Counted from the first letter of the stretch, positions 10,842 to 22,084 are shown. The stretch is 64,000 nucleotides of DNA from Antilocapra americana (GCA_007570785.1 ML660201.1:50857953-50921952); one strand, 5' to 3'. Notes: generated from the letters alone by a model not told the origin. Numbers and translations: made by a program.

Positions 10842-11106
10842 CTTCCTCGAGTAAATAATCACTGAATGAATCCATCCCACTGGCCTTCTCCCTGAGCCCA
10901 AGTGAAGCCCAGTTCTATCTCCAGCCCACACATGTGATCCTGAGCACCTGTCAGTGTAACCTGAACACTGGGTCATTCATCGAAGGCTGTTTTCTTTCCT
11001 TTGTCTGTGACATCTCACTTCTTTTATAGCCAGTCCACCTTGATGAGCCTAATTTGAGCCTCTGGGAGAACTACTTTCTGCCTCCCTGGAGGATGATGGT
11101 CTAACT

Positions 11107-11677
11107 TGTCTTGAAGAAGGAATTCATAGGGCCCGATCTCCATTTCAGGCCTGTTCATGCTGATCATGATCGGGCACCTCTCTGAACTCTGTGCTTAGTG
11201 CCTGTGGAAATTACAATGGAGGGATAAGACTCCACTCTGGACAGGGGAATCTCTAAAATTATATCCAGGATATTCAACACCTAAGAGAAAACATGCACTA
11301 ATCACCCCTGGCTCTGGACAGGTCATAAACCCTGGCTCCGGACAGGTCATAAACCTTCTGATAGTAACCTCAGGCTTATCGACTATTAACTATTTGGAAT
11401 GTAACCTCGGGCTTATTGACTGTTCGAACACATGATACTTGAATGATGGCATTATTGTGGTTGTATTTACCTTTCCTTTGTTGATGTAAGTTTCGGGTGA
11501 TTTGGGGTGGTGGGTTTAGTCACGTACACATGGGTATAAAAGATCCTCACAAATGCTGGTCGGGGTCCTTGGCTGAGAGGAGACTCTGCCTTGGGCCCGC
11601 CGGTGTAATAAACTGTACTTCACTGTCTGCATTGTCCTTCTGAGTGAGTTTGCTTCCCAGAGCCCGTGGCTACAACA
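11107..11677 (+). repeat. Solo LTR of an ungulate endogenous retrovirus
   Basis: The promoter and polyadenylation layout marks an LTR: TATAAAA at 11535-11541, AATAAA at 11607-11612, a GT-rich region after it, and a 3' end in ...CTACAACA at 11677. U3 contains two internal duplications (11307-11330/11331-11354 and 11364-11387/11401-11424). The left boundary is uncertain: a TGT at 11107 is preferred, but 11203 is possible. No gag, pol or env follows, so it is a solo LTR. It resembles the bovine BTLTR1 group from memory. Matching short target duplications were not found. Confidence 0.65.
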
Positions 11678-11770
11678 GTCTGAGGATTCCCCACAGCAAA
11701 TTTGGAGGAAACAGTAAGTTCCATGTTTAAATCAGACCATCTGAGAACAAGTTCATGTGAGATAGAGACA

Positions 11771-11980
11771 GGGGCTTTCCCGGTGGCTCATATGGTAAAG
11801 AATCTGCCTGCAATGCAGGAGATGCAGGGAGACATGTTCGATCCCCGGGTTGAGAAGATCCCCTGGAGGAGGAAATGGCAACCCACTCCAGTGTTCTTGC
11901 CTGGAGAATCCCATGGGCAGAGGAGCCTTGCGGGCCACAGTCCATGGGATTGAAAGAGTCAGACACGACTGAGCAGAAAT
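11771..11980 (+). repeat. Bov-tA SINE
   Basis: Complete, from 'ggggctttcccggtggctc' to 'gactgagcagaaat'. AGAGACA on both sides is a possible target-site duplication. The tRNA part has a small 'aggagatgcagggagac' duplication. Confidence 0.92.
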
Positions 11981-12064
11981 GACAGAGACAGAGAGACAAA
12001 ATGTAATTGTACATGTGAATTCAATTGTGTGAATGATACTTGTAAATTCAGTTTAAGGCGAAGA

Positions 12065-12295
12065 GCAAAGTTTCCAGTGCTAGATGACTGAGATTTGGAT
12101 CTCAGCTCCACCGCTTTGCAGAGTGCGTCCCTGGCAGGCCATCTACCCTGTCTTTGCCTTGATTCCTTCGATTAGAAAGTGGTGTTGGTGACTGTATTAC
12201 CTTACAGGATTGTTATAAGTATTAAATGAGTCATGAGGTTGGAAAGAATTAATATTTGAAAAGCTTTGGAAACAGAGCCTGGCAACTCATAAATG
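12065..12295 (+). repeat. MIR SINE
   Basis: 'gagatttggatctcagctcc' then 'ttacaggattgttataagtattaaatgagtc' then 'agagcctggcaactcataaatg': the MIR order is preserved end to end. Confidence 0.72.
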
Positions 12296-12429
12296 TTTAT
12301 GAATTAAAGCAAAGAAAAAATAACTATGTCATATGGATTTCCTTTCCCCCAAGAAACTGGGAGTCATTTTGTAAGGTTTCAGAATAAATCCCACTGGAGA
12401 TTAAAGTTTTGAAACTAGATGAATCTTAC

Positions 12430-12615
12430 CAGGGGTCCCTGAGATCTAGTGCCTGATGATGTGAGGTGGAGCTGATGTCACAGTAATAGGAATACTGTGC
12501 ACAGTGAACGTCCTGCGCTTGAGTCACCCTGAAACCATCCCCTACCTCCCCAGTCTGTGGAAAAATCGTCTTCCATGACCCTGGTCCCTAATGTCAAAAA
12601 GGTTGGGGACCGCTG
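12430..12615 (+). mobile_element. hAT-type non-autonomous DNA transposon, right half
   Basis: The ends are CAGGGGTCCC at the left and a GGTTGGGGACCGCTG-type right terminus, which are imperfect inverted repeats. The interior includes 'tgatgatgtgaggtggagctg' and 'gtctgtggaaaaatcgtcttcc'. It is the same family as 61054-61364 but lacks most of the left half. No transposase. Confidence 0.6.
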
Positions 12616-12699
12616 CATTAATTTCTAACCCACCTTGTGTTTCTGTGTAAAGATGTTTTCTCAGATTAGACTGGCGCCTCCTTGAGAGGCTACTTTGCT

Positions 12700-12879
12700 G
12701 AAGATCTCTGAGGTTAAGATTCTTTTGAAAAGTGCTGGACCCTAGAGGCAGGTGGGTTTGGTGGCAGCACTTGGGGTTTCCGAGTTTTGACCTGGTTCTG
12801 TAAATAATTACCTCTTTGGCCTTGAAGGAAGTATTGTAGCCTCCTTGACCTCACTTTCTGCATCTGTAAGAGGGGGATC

Positions 12880-12925
<46 letters not shown>

Positions 12926-12950
12926 TAATCGTATCACCACTCACAGCATT
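12700..12950 (+). repeat. MIR SINE
   Basis: 'ccgagttttgacctggttctg', 'tggccttgaaggaagtattg' and 'tcactttctgcatctgtaagagggggatca' run in order into the microsatellite. Confidence 0.6.
12882..12928. repeat. (TAA)n microsatellite
   Basis: About 14 uninterrupted TAA units follow the MIR 'atcatagtaata' segment, a place where such repeats often grow. The length probably varies between animals. Confidence 0.95.
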
Positions 12951-13074
12951 AATGGGAGCCTCCCCCACCCCCTCCAGGTTTTGCAGTGACCTGGCACCTT
13001 CCTGTCACTGAGGACTCAGCTGTTTGCTCCCCGACGACCCTGTTTAGACCCCCACCCAGGCACTCCCTGTCTGT

Positions 13075-13215
13075 TGAATATCTTCATCACTGACACCGGA
13101 TTGCCTGAGTCTAGGAGTGTTCACTCCCTGGCTGATGGCCGTGCCCCAGTGCCTTCATCCATAGCACCTGGCACCTAATAGGTGTGCAGTAAAATCACTG
13201 GATGAAGGAAGTTGG
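13075..13215 (+). repeat. L2 LINE 3' end
   Basis: 'catagcacctggcacctaataggtgtgcagtaaa' followed by 'tggatgaagg' repeats is the L2 terminal region. Confidence 0.55.
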
Positions 13216-13894
13216 ATGAGTTCACAGCTGGGTTCTGGAAGACCAGGCATGCCCTGATCACGCAAATGGCAGTAAAGACCACCTAGGTGGAGAAGGTGCC
13301 AGCACTACTAGTATGCAGGTACCTGAAAAAGCCTTTGAGGCACCTCAAAAGTAGTGAGAAGCACTGAGCCAAGAGGAGTTCTTTTCACAGTTATATTAAT
13401 ATCAGGAGCTCAGTGTTCGCCAGTCATTTATTGATCGGTTCTCACAGCACCCAGCACCGGGCTTGAGGAGGGAGGCCCTCAGGAGATCCATTAACAGGTC
13501 AGGAACAAAGGGTGGGGTCTTCTCCCACTGCTTCTTCCCTGTGGAGGTGGGAGGGGCCGGTAAAGAGCGCTCCTCTGCCCAGACTGAGGTCTGGAGCAAC
13601 CCAGGATTAAGACAAAAAGCGAGGTAGCCAGACAACAAAACATCGCTGTTTATCACCAGCCCGAATGACATCAGGGCATGTGGGCTGGCTAATGCTGAAA
13701 GATCTCCCACCTGCCCAGGGCAGGCAAGCCTGGGTCCCTGCAGACCGAAGGCCCTCCTCCTTCCTGGTAGAGAGCCGAGTCGGACGCAGGCTCTCCCTGG
13801 CCAGGGCTTTCAGTTCATCATGTCACCCCATCCTCCCCGCAGCCCTGCGATAGAAATGTCAATGTGTCCATTGCAGAGATCTGAAAACTGAGGC

Positions 13895-14010
13895 TGGAGA
13901 TGTGGAGCTGGGGAGACCAGGAAGGAAGCTATTGCAGTCATCCAGGTGAGAGAGGAGGGTCGCTCAGACCAGCGGTGGGGGCCCTGGAGGGAAGTGGATG
14001 GACAGATGTT
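13895..14010 (-). repeat. L2 LINE fragment
   Basis: 'gaccaggaaggaagctattgc' and 'agtcatccaggtgagagagg' match an internal L2 segment read in antisense. Confidence 0.5.
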
Positions 14011-14519
14011 TGGGGCAGGCGAGGCGGTCCCGGCGGACGGTGTTGAAGCAGTGCTGCTGGGTAACTTGTGGTGGTTTTGTTGCTTTTTTTTTTTTGCACT
14101 TTGGGAAGAATAGATGTGACGCTCCTGGGCAAAGACTATTGAGTGAATTACGAATTCCACAGACAGCACATCCACACATGCCGGGGGAACTGAGCTGGTG
14201 ATGGCGTACTCTGAATTGGGAGGGCCAGCTGGGGTGTGCACAGAGAGGGCCAGCTACACGGGGCTGGGGTGGGGACGAGAGGAGAGATGCTGAGTCTGTA
14301 AGAGGCTTGTCAGCGGCAGGGGAGGGGGGTGGGGGGGTGTGATCGCAGGACCCCTTCTCCGCCTCCCACATTCCCCTGGCAGGGCACCCTGCTGCTCAGT
14401 CATGTCCCCAGAGCCAGCCGCCCTCCCGCTCCCAGCCTGAGCTTGGGCCTGGGCGTCCCTCCCCAGGACCCCAGCCTAGCTCCCCTGGTGCTGGGCAGCC
14501 AGCCCCCTACCTGCTTCCC

Positions 14520-14600
14520 AGGAAGAATCTGGTCAAGTCACTCCCCTGCTCAGATTCCGGTGAGCACTGACCTCTGCAGCCAATAAGTAGAATGGAGCCT
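14520..14600 (+). repeat. L2 LINE fragment
   Basis: 'atctggtcaagtcactcccctgctcag' is a recognisable L2 sense segment; what follows is too diverged to extend. Confidence 0.45.
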
Positions 14601-14689
14601 GGGATGTCCCACTTGGAAGGATGTCTGTGGTAAATTCATCACCAAACGAAAAGAGGATGTGCGGAATAATACCGACAGCCCGGGATGGC

Positions 14690-15170
14690 CGAGGGCAGTG
14701 GTCAGAAAGCTGGGCTCTGGGGCTGCACTGAGTTTGAACCCCAGCTCTGCCGCCTAGTAGTTATGTGACCAGAAGTGAGTTCTGAACTTCTCTATGCCTC
14801 AGATTGCTCATCTGGCAATGGGAATGATGGCAATACTCACTCCCAATGGGTTGTGAGGACTGAAAAGAAGTCGATACGCGTGCAGGGCTGAGCCCAGTGC
14901 TTGGCTCCTAGTTGTGGTGGTTGTTTAATCGTTAAGTTGTGTCCGACTCTTTTGTGACCCTGTGGACTGTAGCCTGCCATGCTCTTCTGTCCCTGGGATT
15001 CTCTAGGCAAGAACGCTGGGGTGGGTTGCCATTTCCTTTTCCAGGGAATCTTCCCAAACCCAGAGATCGAACCCACATCTTCTACATCGGCAGGTGGGTT
15101 CTTTACTGCTGAACCACCAAGGAAGCCCCACTGGCTCCTAGCAGCACCCCTTAAATGTCAGCTCCTATTA
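14690..15170 (+). repeat. MIR SINE split by Bov-tA
   Basis: The MIR runs 14690-14911 ('ctgggctctggggctgcac', 'ctgccgcctagtagttatgtgacc', 'ttgtgaggactgaaaag') and resumes at 15132 after the nested SINE. Confidence 0.72.
14912..15131 (-). repeat. Bov-tA SINE with target-site duplication
   Basis: Flanked by perfect 10-bp direct repeats (TGGCTCCTAG at 14902-14911 and 15132-15141), so both insertion edges are defined. Confidence 0.93.
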
Positions 15171-15185
15171 CCGTTATATAGGTTC

Positions 15186-15486
15186 ACCTAGGTTCACCTA
15201 CATTTATAGGCACAGCTCCCCATTTTCACCTCATACGTCAAGACTCAGAATTCTTCTCTTCCAGGAAGCCTTCCCTGAACACATCCCACCAAAGCTGGAT
15301 TAGGACCCTTCTCTGGACTCAGGTCTACCACACACGTATTACTCCTTATTGTGACTGTCTCCCCAAGGCTGTAAGCAGTCTGAAGGCACAGGCTATGGCT
15401 TCCCTGTTACATCCCTAGTGTCCATCACAATGTTAGGGACATAGTGAGCCCTTAGAAATACTTGTTGAGTGAGCAAATGAATGAGT
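15186..15486 (+). repeat. L2 LINE 3' region
   Basis: 'ccaggaagccttccctgaac' at 15262, a middle section, then 'gctgtaagcagtctgaaggcacagg' and a terminal 'tgttgagtgagcaaatgaatgag'. This is the full L2 3' order. Confidence 0.75.
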
Positions 15487-16339
15487 GTGAGCAGGACTTT
15501 GAAACATAAATTTTCAGGGGGTACAGATGAGAAGAAAGGACATTCCTGGCAGAGATGGGAAGCTGTGAGCTCCAGGAAGAGCAGGTGGCCTGGTCAGGCC
15601 ACAGCAAAGCATGAGATCGGGGAGGGTAACAGAGACCAACTATCTTGGGCAAGGTCAACAGGGGGCGTGAGAGGTGTCCTAGGGCTGGGCAGGGCAAGGA
15701 CAGGACCTACGGGGCCACAGTCCCCCTCCCCCATTTCTAGCCTGACCCCCCAGACTGGCGTGGGTGCGCTCACCATAGTGTCAAGTCAACACCTGCTCTC
15801 CCTGTCTCTCTCCATCCCCAGACAGTGAGCTCCCTGGGAGATGGAAATGTATGATGTTCCCCCTCTTTTTTCTAAAACTCTTGCCCACAAAGATAAGCTG
15901 TTTCTTCATCCACCTCTATTTTTTCTCTGTCACCGAGGGCTACTGATAGATTGTGTTGTGGATTCTGATGTGTGGATCCTAGTAAACGTCACTCCCGTTC
16001 TTGTGGGAGTCGATGATTTATAGCTTCTGCGCTTAATCAACCCGGCTCTGTTTCCTTTTTATGGAGTTCTTAAAACACACCAGAAGCAAGACCAGCCTTG
16101 CAGCTCCTTGCTGGGTCAGACTGCGGTACTGGCCTTTGACCAGTGGCCTGCCGGAGAACAAGTCCTCCCTTAAGCTCTTGGGACTGAGCAGAATCTTTGC
16201 CAAACCCAAAGCAGCAGCATGCTAGCCAGCAGGAGAGGCGTGGGAAGGAAGAGCTGGGGGGGATCATGCCTGGCTGTCTGCAGGAGACACTGCAGTAGGA
16301 CAGACAGACACAGCCATGGCTTTGCAGGGTGATGAAGAG
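15487..16339. other. Unassigned, largely repeat-free DNA
   Basis: No exon or repeat family recognised. Open frames on both strands overlap one another without family likeness. Confidence 0.35.
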
Positions 16340-16505
16340 CCTGGCTGGATGAGTAACGGTACTCATCAGATGGGGAAGCACGGTGCTGACCGAGGCTCAG
16401 AGAGGCAAAGTGATGGCCCAAGGTCACACCGCTCTTCTAGCTGAGCTGGGATTTGAACTGAGATGCTTGGATCCCTCTCCCACGAGCTAGGCAGCCTCTC
16501 ACAGT
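16340..16505 (-). repeat. MIR SINE
   Basis: 'gaggctcagagaggcaaagtg', 'caaggtcacaccgctc' and 'ctgggatttgaactgag' are the antisense MIR core. Confidence 0.7.
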
Positions 16506-17099
16506 GAAATGCTAATTGCCTGAAGTGTTTCTGGAAACGGTTCAGCCTTAGGTAACCCTTCCAGTTCCTCTCTTGGTACCTTATGTCGCATTTGTCAATT
16601 GAGTCTGTCGTGTGAATATCAAAAGTGGGTATTTCTAGATGTTAGACCCTGGCCATACCCTTTCTCCTGAGTTCCAGGCTATGTAGCAAAACTAGGTCCC
16701 AAAATAAAGCCTTGGGCTTCTGATCTGGAATGGTCATGGATACCCAGAGATGATGTTTTCTCGCTGTTACAAACAGAGAAAGTCACATAGGCAAACAGGG
16801 GAGAAGAATCAACGGAGCATTTGAGGCTGCGGATAGGAGGGAAAGCGGAGTGAGTTACAGGGAAGGACACCCCAGGTTCTGCCTGGCGCGGGGCCAGGTT
16901 GCCCATCGGTGCCAGGCTCTGTACCTTCGAACACACCATGCTGGTTCTGAACCCCTGGGGCTTTCTCTGCATCCTCACTCACGCAGGGAAACCAAGCTTT
17001 CTTCTGATGACCACCGTTTCCTCCCTTTGATCCCGGACACCGAGCTGTGTGTCTGTCCATGCACTAACACTGCAGCTGGGAGCAGTCTCCACTTCTGTG

Positions 17100-17310
17100 C
17101 TTGTTGGTTTACAGGGTAGCCCTTGTGCATCTTAAGGCCATCAGCCAACACCAGATGGTGGTCTACTTGTCTCATTTGCTCCTCTCAGCAGCTGTGTGTG
17201 GTCAGGACTACTGTCCCCATCCTAGAAATGAGGAGCCCAGGGTCACTCAGCTAGAAGGGGGAGGACCAGGGCTTCCCAGCCCGGTCTGGCTCCCAGCTCC
17301 TTCCTCCTCA
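17100..17310 (-). repeat. MIR SINE
   Basis: 'cccatcctagaaatgaggagcccagggtcactcagc' preceded by a diverged tail region. Confidence 0.5.
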
Positions 17311-17360
17311 TCACATTTTTTCAGGGGAAGTTAGAGCTGCAAGGGACTTTGGGAGATGCT

Positions 17361-17381
17361 GGGGCGGGGTGGGGGGTGGGG
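17361..17381 (+). other. G-quadruplex motif
   Basis: Four G-tracts of 4, 4, 6 and 4 bases are separated by single-base loops (C, T, T). One-base loops make the most stable class of G4. No gene context is known. Confidence 0.7.
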
Positions 17382-17774
17382 ATGAGGCCCCTCCTTTAGG
17401 GGAGGAGCAAGGGACCAGGAGAGGGAGAGAGGGACCGGGGAAGGCTGTAAGAACTGGCTCTGGAACCCCACCCTGCTGACCTCTGTAGGTGCCTCACTGG
17501 CTTCGGGCAGACTGCCTTCCTTCCGAGGCTCATCACGGCAGATCAGACCCTTAGCCAGCATGCCGTTCATAGGCTGCCTGTGCGCCGCCCTCTCTGCACT
17601 GCCCCTGGGTGCCTTCACCCCTACCCCTGCCCTCTCCACCTGCCCATCCATGCAGGACACCTTGGCCTTCCCCAGACGCACCTCAGGCTCCCTCATCACC
17701 GTGACTTTGCTGCCAACATACCCTCCTGCCTCCTCTGCCCACTTGAACCCTAAGTCCCCAAGAGTTTAATTCTG

Positions 17775-17865
17775 AGTTTTTTTTAAATTGTGATAAAATA
17801 TACATTGCAAAATAAGTGAGTCTCATGGAATATAAACTGTAGTCTTAATAAAGTTTTTTTTAAGA
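17775..17865 (-). repeat. L1 3' UTR fragment (possible)
   Basis: 'ttttaaattgtgataaaatatac' resembles the antisense 3' UTR of old L1. It is short and AT-rich, so uncertain. Confidence 0.35.
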
Positions 17866-18236
17866 AAAGAATGGTTGAGAAGAGGGTTTTGGGGATGCCT
17901 ATTTCAAGTTCCCCCTTCCAAGATGCCTCTTCCAGGAAACCTGTTAGCAGATTGCCTGGAACTAGAGACATGTCCAAGTTAGCCTCGGTTAATGGGGGTT
18001 ATTGTCTGGATATAGGAGGATGTAGCAAAGGGCAGAAAGCAGGGTCACTGCCATGCTGCTAAGCCCCACGGGGACTGTAGGGTCAGGTGGGTCCCCTGGA
18101 GCCGTAACCCTGTCTTCTCTGTAGCTGTGGCCCCTGCTTCCCGCTGGTGACCGAGACCTCCACTCCTTCCCTTTACTCTGGCCGATCCTGCTTTGCCGCT
18201 AACTCCTCTCTTGACGCCACTCCACCTTTCATTTGT

Positions 18237-19160
18237 TCAGCAAACATTGATTGAGCACCTATGTGCACCAGGCCCTCCTCCGGACCCTTGGGGTTTTCCG
18301 CAGGAGAAAGCAGACAAAGATGCCCACCCAGGTGGAGCCTGTTCCCACCTCCTGGCTTCTGCTGAGCCGTGACATCTGCTGTCTCGTGGTTTCTATGGCT
18401 CCTGGCTCCTGCATCCTCATGGCTTTTGATTCCTGCCTCTGATTCCTACCAACTGCTGCTGTTCTGTGTGTGTCACACTCAGCCTTTCCAGAGGGAATCT
18501 TACTAATTCAGTTAACCAGTACTTGGTTGTCCAAAAATTTTGCCCCATGAAGGAGGGTCAAAGGCTGTTCTGGGTGGTGAGGGACAGGGATGAAAGAGAT
18601 AGACAGTCTTGGAACTTCCCTGGTTGTCCAGTGGTTAAGACTCTGCCTTCCAACGCAGGGGGTGTGCGTTCAGTCCCGAGTCAGGGAACGAAGATCCCAT
18701 GGGCCACTGGCTGAAGCCAGAAAAAAAAAAACAGCTTACAAAAGAAACAAAATGTACAGTCCTGCCTTCCTAAGGCTTATAGTCTAGTGGAGAGCCAGGC
18801 AAGAGATACATCTGACAAATCCATATGAACTGAGTGTTGAGCAGTCACAGATAAACAGGGTGGGTGAGTGGGAGGGCTCATTTATATATGGTGGGAGAGA
18901 TGGCATTTGAATCACAAGACATTGAATCATGCTTGTGTCTGAAAGCATGTATTCTGGGCAAAGGGAACAGCAAGGTCCTGGGCTGGAAGTGATTTAGAAT
19001 GTTTTAGGAAGAATGTTCAGTGGCTGGAGCAGAGTGAACAAGGGTGAGTGTAGGGAATGAGGTCAGAGAGGTCATGAGCTGATGTCCCCTTGTTGGCTAG
19101 TGTGAGGACCTGGCTTTGGTTGGGAAGACCTTGGGGGTCACCGGAGGGCTTGGGGCCTCC
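18237..19160 (-). repeat. L2 LINE, antisense, discontinuous
   Basis: The order is 'aacattgattgagcacctatgtg', then 'ggcttatagtctagtggagagc' (18773), then 'gggcaaagggaacagcaagg' (18957), then 'ctggagcagagtgaacaagg' and 'tgaggtcagagaggtc' (to 19075). This is the L2 3' portion in reverse. A CHR SINE is inserted, and part of the 18330-18600 region is unassigned. Confidence 0.6.
18610..18731 (+). repeat. CHR-type tRNA SINE
   Basis: A sense copy with head 'ggaacttccctggttgtcc', B-box-like 'cgttcagtcccga', body 'aacgaagatcccatggg' and an A-tail at 18720-18731. Confidence 0.85.
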
Positions 19161-19450
19161 AATGACAGGATGAGGTGTGCGATGAGAGGCATCCCTCAGC
19201 CTGCTGTGCAGAGGAGACAGAAAGGATGAGGAACAGTGCCCCAGGGACCCCAAGGGAGGCTCACTGGCCTTCGAGCTGGGGCCAGGGTGGCCAGGCCAGT
19301 GAAACGTGGACTCAATGGGAAGGGGTCAGCTTCCAGGTCTAGTCTGAAGGTAGAGCTGAGCGTAATGGGTGTGTCTCTGTGGCACTTTCCCCCACTCACC
19401 AGGTCGGTGGAAGTACCACCCCGTTTCTGCTCCTGAGTGCTCGGCGTGGG

Positions 19451-19663
19451 TGGTTGTTGTTCAGTCTCTCAGTCGTGTCCGACTCTTTGTGACCCCGCGA
19501 ACTGCAGCTCGCCAGGCTTCCCTGTCCTTCACCATCTCCTGCAGTTTGCCCAAATGCATGCCCATTGAGTCGATGACGCCATCCAACTGTTTCATCCTCT
19601 GTCGTCCCCTTCTCCTCCTGCCCTCAATCTTTCCCAGCATCAGGGTCTTTTCCAGTGAGCTCA
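19451..19663 (-). repeat. BovB LINE 3' end
   Basis: 'ttgttgttcagtctctcagtc' begins the antisense BovB 3' UTR; 'gagtcgatgacgccatcc' and 'tctttcccagcatcaggg' follow in order. Strongly 5'-truncated (about 210 bp). Confidence 0.88.
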
Positions 19664-20019
19664 GTGTGGGTGCCACGGCTGGCTTTCCTGATCTGTAACA
19701 AGAGGAGGGTAAGTGTGTCTCCCTCCCAGGGTCACTGGCAGCACGCAGGGCCCTAGCGGGGCTCCTGACCTGAGGTGGATGCCCAGCAGATGAGAGATGT
19801 CATTGTCAAGAGCACTGGGTCGGGGACAGCATGCCAGAGGGCCTGCTGGGCCGACTTCCCCCAGTGCATCTGGGCAGCTGTGTCTCTCCTTGTCCAGGAA
19901 CCTTGGGATGGGAATCTCCCCATTTGGAAATGGAGGAGCAGACACCTTTCCCGAACCCCAGCCAAGAGCTCAGGGCTTCTCCCAACCCACCTCATTCCTC
20001 CCGGCCCCTGGGAGCAATG

Positions 20020-20110
20020 GGACTCACCACCCCATTTTGCAGAGTCTGGGAGAGGTGAAGGGATTCACCCAAAGGCCTGTGGCCCCATGGCAGAGCTCCA
20101 GCCCGAGCAG
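20020..20110 (-). repeat. MIR fragment
   Basis: 'ccccattttgcagagtctggg' followed by 'aggtgaagggattcaccc'. Short. Confidence 0.45.
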
Positions 20111-20119
20111 CTGAGCCCT

Positions 20120-20320
20120 GGCCAAGAGGCAAGAAGTGAATAAAGGCCTGGACTTGGGATCCATGGAAACCTGTGTTCGAATCCTGGCTCTGCCACTGAT
20201 TGACTGTACCACCCTGGGAACAGCCTTTCCTTGCTCTGTGCCTCAATAGCTTTATCTGTAAAATGGGATAATAATAGGTTCCTTGCCTGACTGGGGTGAG
20301 GAATGAGGGAGGCGATGGAT
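20120..20320 (+). repeat. MIR SINE
   Basis: A well-kept copy: 'ggatccatggaaacctgtg', 'tcgaatcctggctctgccac', 'gtgcctcaatagctttatctg', 'aaaatgggataataatagg'. Confidence 0.8.
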
Positions 20321-21139
20321 ATGAAGCCTTGGATGGGACCTGCTCAGAGTGGGGTACTCATCTGATGAGCTTCTCCTCTCACTCCCAGGCCTGCATCTCT
20401 GCGGCTCCTGCCTGGCATTCCTGCCAGCGTTTTGAAGTAGATGCCTCACTGCCAGATGCTGCCATGGAAACCAAGAGATGGGGGGAAAGGCGAGGTCCAG
20501 AGGAGGTGTGGGGGAGGGGACGTCCTTCCCGCAGTCACCCTCTGACCTACCTCAGCTGGCTCATTGTAGCAGGGATGGCTTAGAGGAGCAGAGTGGGGTG
20601 GGAATTGAGGCCCCTTGCCCCCATGGAAACAAAGGCCGCTGGGGTCCCTACCCCACCGAGGCTTTGCTCCTGTAGGGAGTGTGGGGTACACAGGGCCCTC
20701 CCACCGGTGGGACCACGTGCAGCCACCTCCTAGGCCCCCTGAGGCCTGGGCAGGCTGGAGCGGGATGTGACTCATTTCTACAATCCCTTTGCCTGTCCCT
20801 CTTCAAGAGGCGAAACAGTCATTGTCTTTTTCTCTTTGAAAGAGCCTCCCCACCCCATTGCCATCGGGTCAAAGCCGATGGCACTTCTGGCTGCTTCTCT
20901 GAATACGTGTCAGAGGGAGGTGCTCACTGCCTTGCAGGCAGGGACAGTTCTGGTCCCCCATCCCTGTGTCCTTCTACTCTTTCCACCACCTCCTCTCCAG
21001 TGTGTGACCGTTGTCAAGCCTGTCCCACCCCCGTTTCGAATGCAGACCTCAAGCTTTGCAGCGTTGAGAGCTCAGCAGAGAGGCCCCTGCTCTTGGTGCC
21101 ACGCAGGCCTGTGTTGGAAGCCCCAGTTGCGTGGCCGCT
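20321..21139. other. Unassigned GC-rich DNA
   Basis: No repeat or exon recognised. Several 80-157-residue frames overlap on both strands, which fits GC-rich non-coding DNA. Confidence 0.35.
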
Positions 21140-21260
21140 TAGCTGCTGTTGACAGCTCACTGGTCCTGTGAGTCTCAGTTTCTTATCTCTTCAAGGGGCT
21201 TGATAGCTGAACCCGCGTCACAGGATTCAACGAGTTACTCCAAGTGAGACATCTGCAGAC
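21140..21260 (+). repeat. MIR fragment (possible)
   Basis: 'tgtgagtctcagtttcttatctc' followed by 'acaggattcaacgagttactcc' fits the MIR core-tail order weakly. Confidence 0.4.
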
Positions 21261-21280
21261 CGCCTCACTGTCATTTCCAC

Positions 21281-21434
21281 CCTTTGTGACCCCAGGCTCC
21301 TCTGTCCATGGCGATTCTCCAGGCAGGAATACTAGAGTGGGTAGCCATTCCCTTCTCCAGGCAACCTAGGGATCAAACCCTGGTCTCGCGCACTGCAGGC
21401 GGCTTCTTTACCATCTGGGCCACCAGGGAAGCCC
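21281..21434 (-). repeat. Bov-tA SINE with internal deletion
   Basis: The segment between 'tgtgacccc' and 'aggctcctctg' is deleted. Flanking TCATTTC-like repeats (21271-21280 and about 21438-21446) suggest the duplication made on insertion. Confidence 0.85.
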
Positions 21435-21559
21435 TATCATTTCACACTTTTCTTTAAACTTGGGAATAAGGAAGGCAGCGGAACACACACATGCACATAT
21501 TTTGTTTATAAAATTAAATCATTTTTCTTTAAGATGAAAGAAACCCTTCCCTTAGAGAT

Positions 21560-21960
21560 GTTGCCAGCTTTGAAGCAGTTCCACGAACACTTAAGGTATA
21601 CCTACTGTGTGCAGACTCTGTGCTGGGCTCTGGGGAGACAGAAAGAACAAGGCACGATCCGTGCTTTTGAACCTACAGCCTGGTGGGGAAAGCAGACCCA
21701 GACTCAGGCAGCCTCCATATAAGATACGTGTTATGGTCTCGGTGCTCCCAGGGTTGTGTGTGTGCAGAAGTCGCAGTGGGGATGGAGGGGCGGGGCGCTC
21801 ATCTCAGCCCGAGGACGTGCCAGCAGGGTTTTCCAAGATGAGCAGGTCTTAATTCAGCAGAGTAAGGTGAGAAGAGCTTTCAGGAGAAGATACAGCCTGA
21901 GCAGAGCAACATAGCATCCAAAATAGTGTGATGTGTGCGGGAAACTGTAAAGAATTAGGC
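21560..21960 (-). repeat. L2 LINE, antisense
   Basis: 'ctactgtgtgcagactctgtgctgggctctggggagacag', 'gaacctacagcctggtgggg' and further diverged words follow the reversed L2 3' end. Confidence 0.6.
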
Positions 21961-22084
21961 TTGCCAGAACGTGAAGTAAAGCTTAAGGGCAGGAGGTGGA
22001 CCCTCCTAGAGAAGGAAGCAGGGTCATCAGGGATCGCCTCCTTCCCTGTCTTGGTCTAATCTGGAATATCTTATTTTAATCAAT

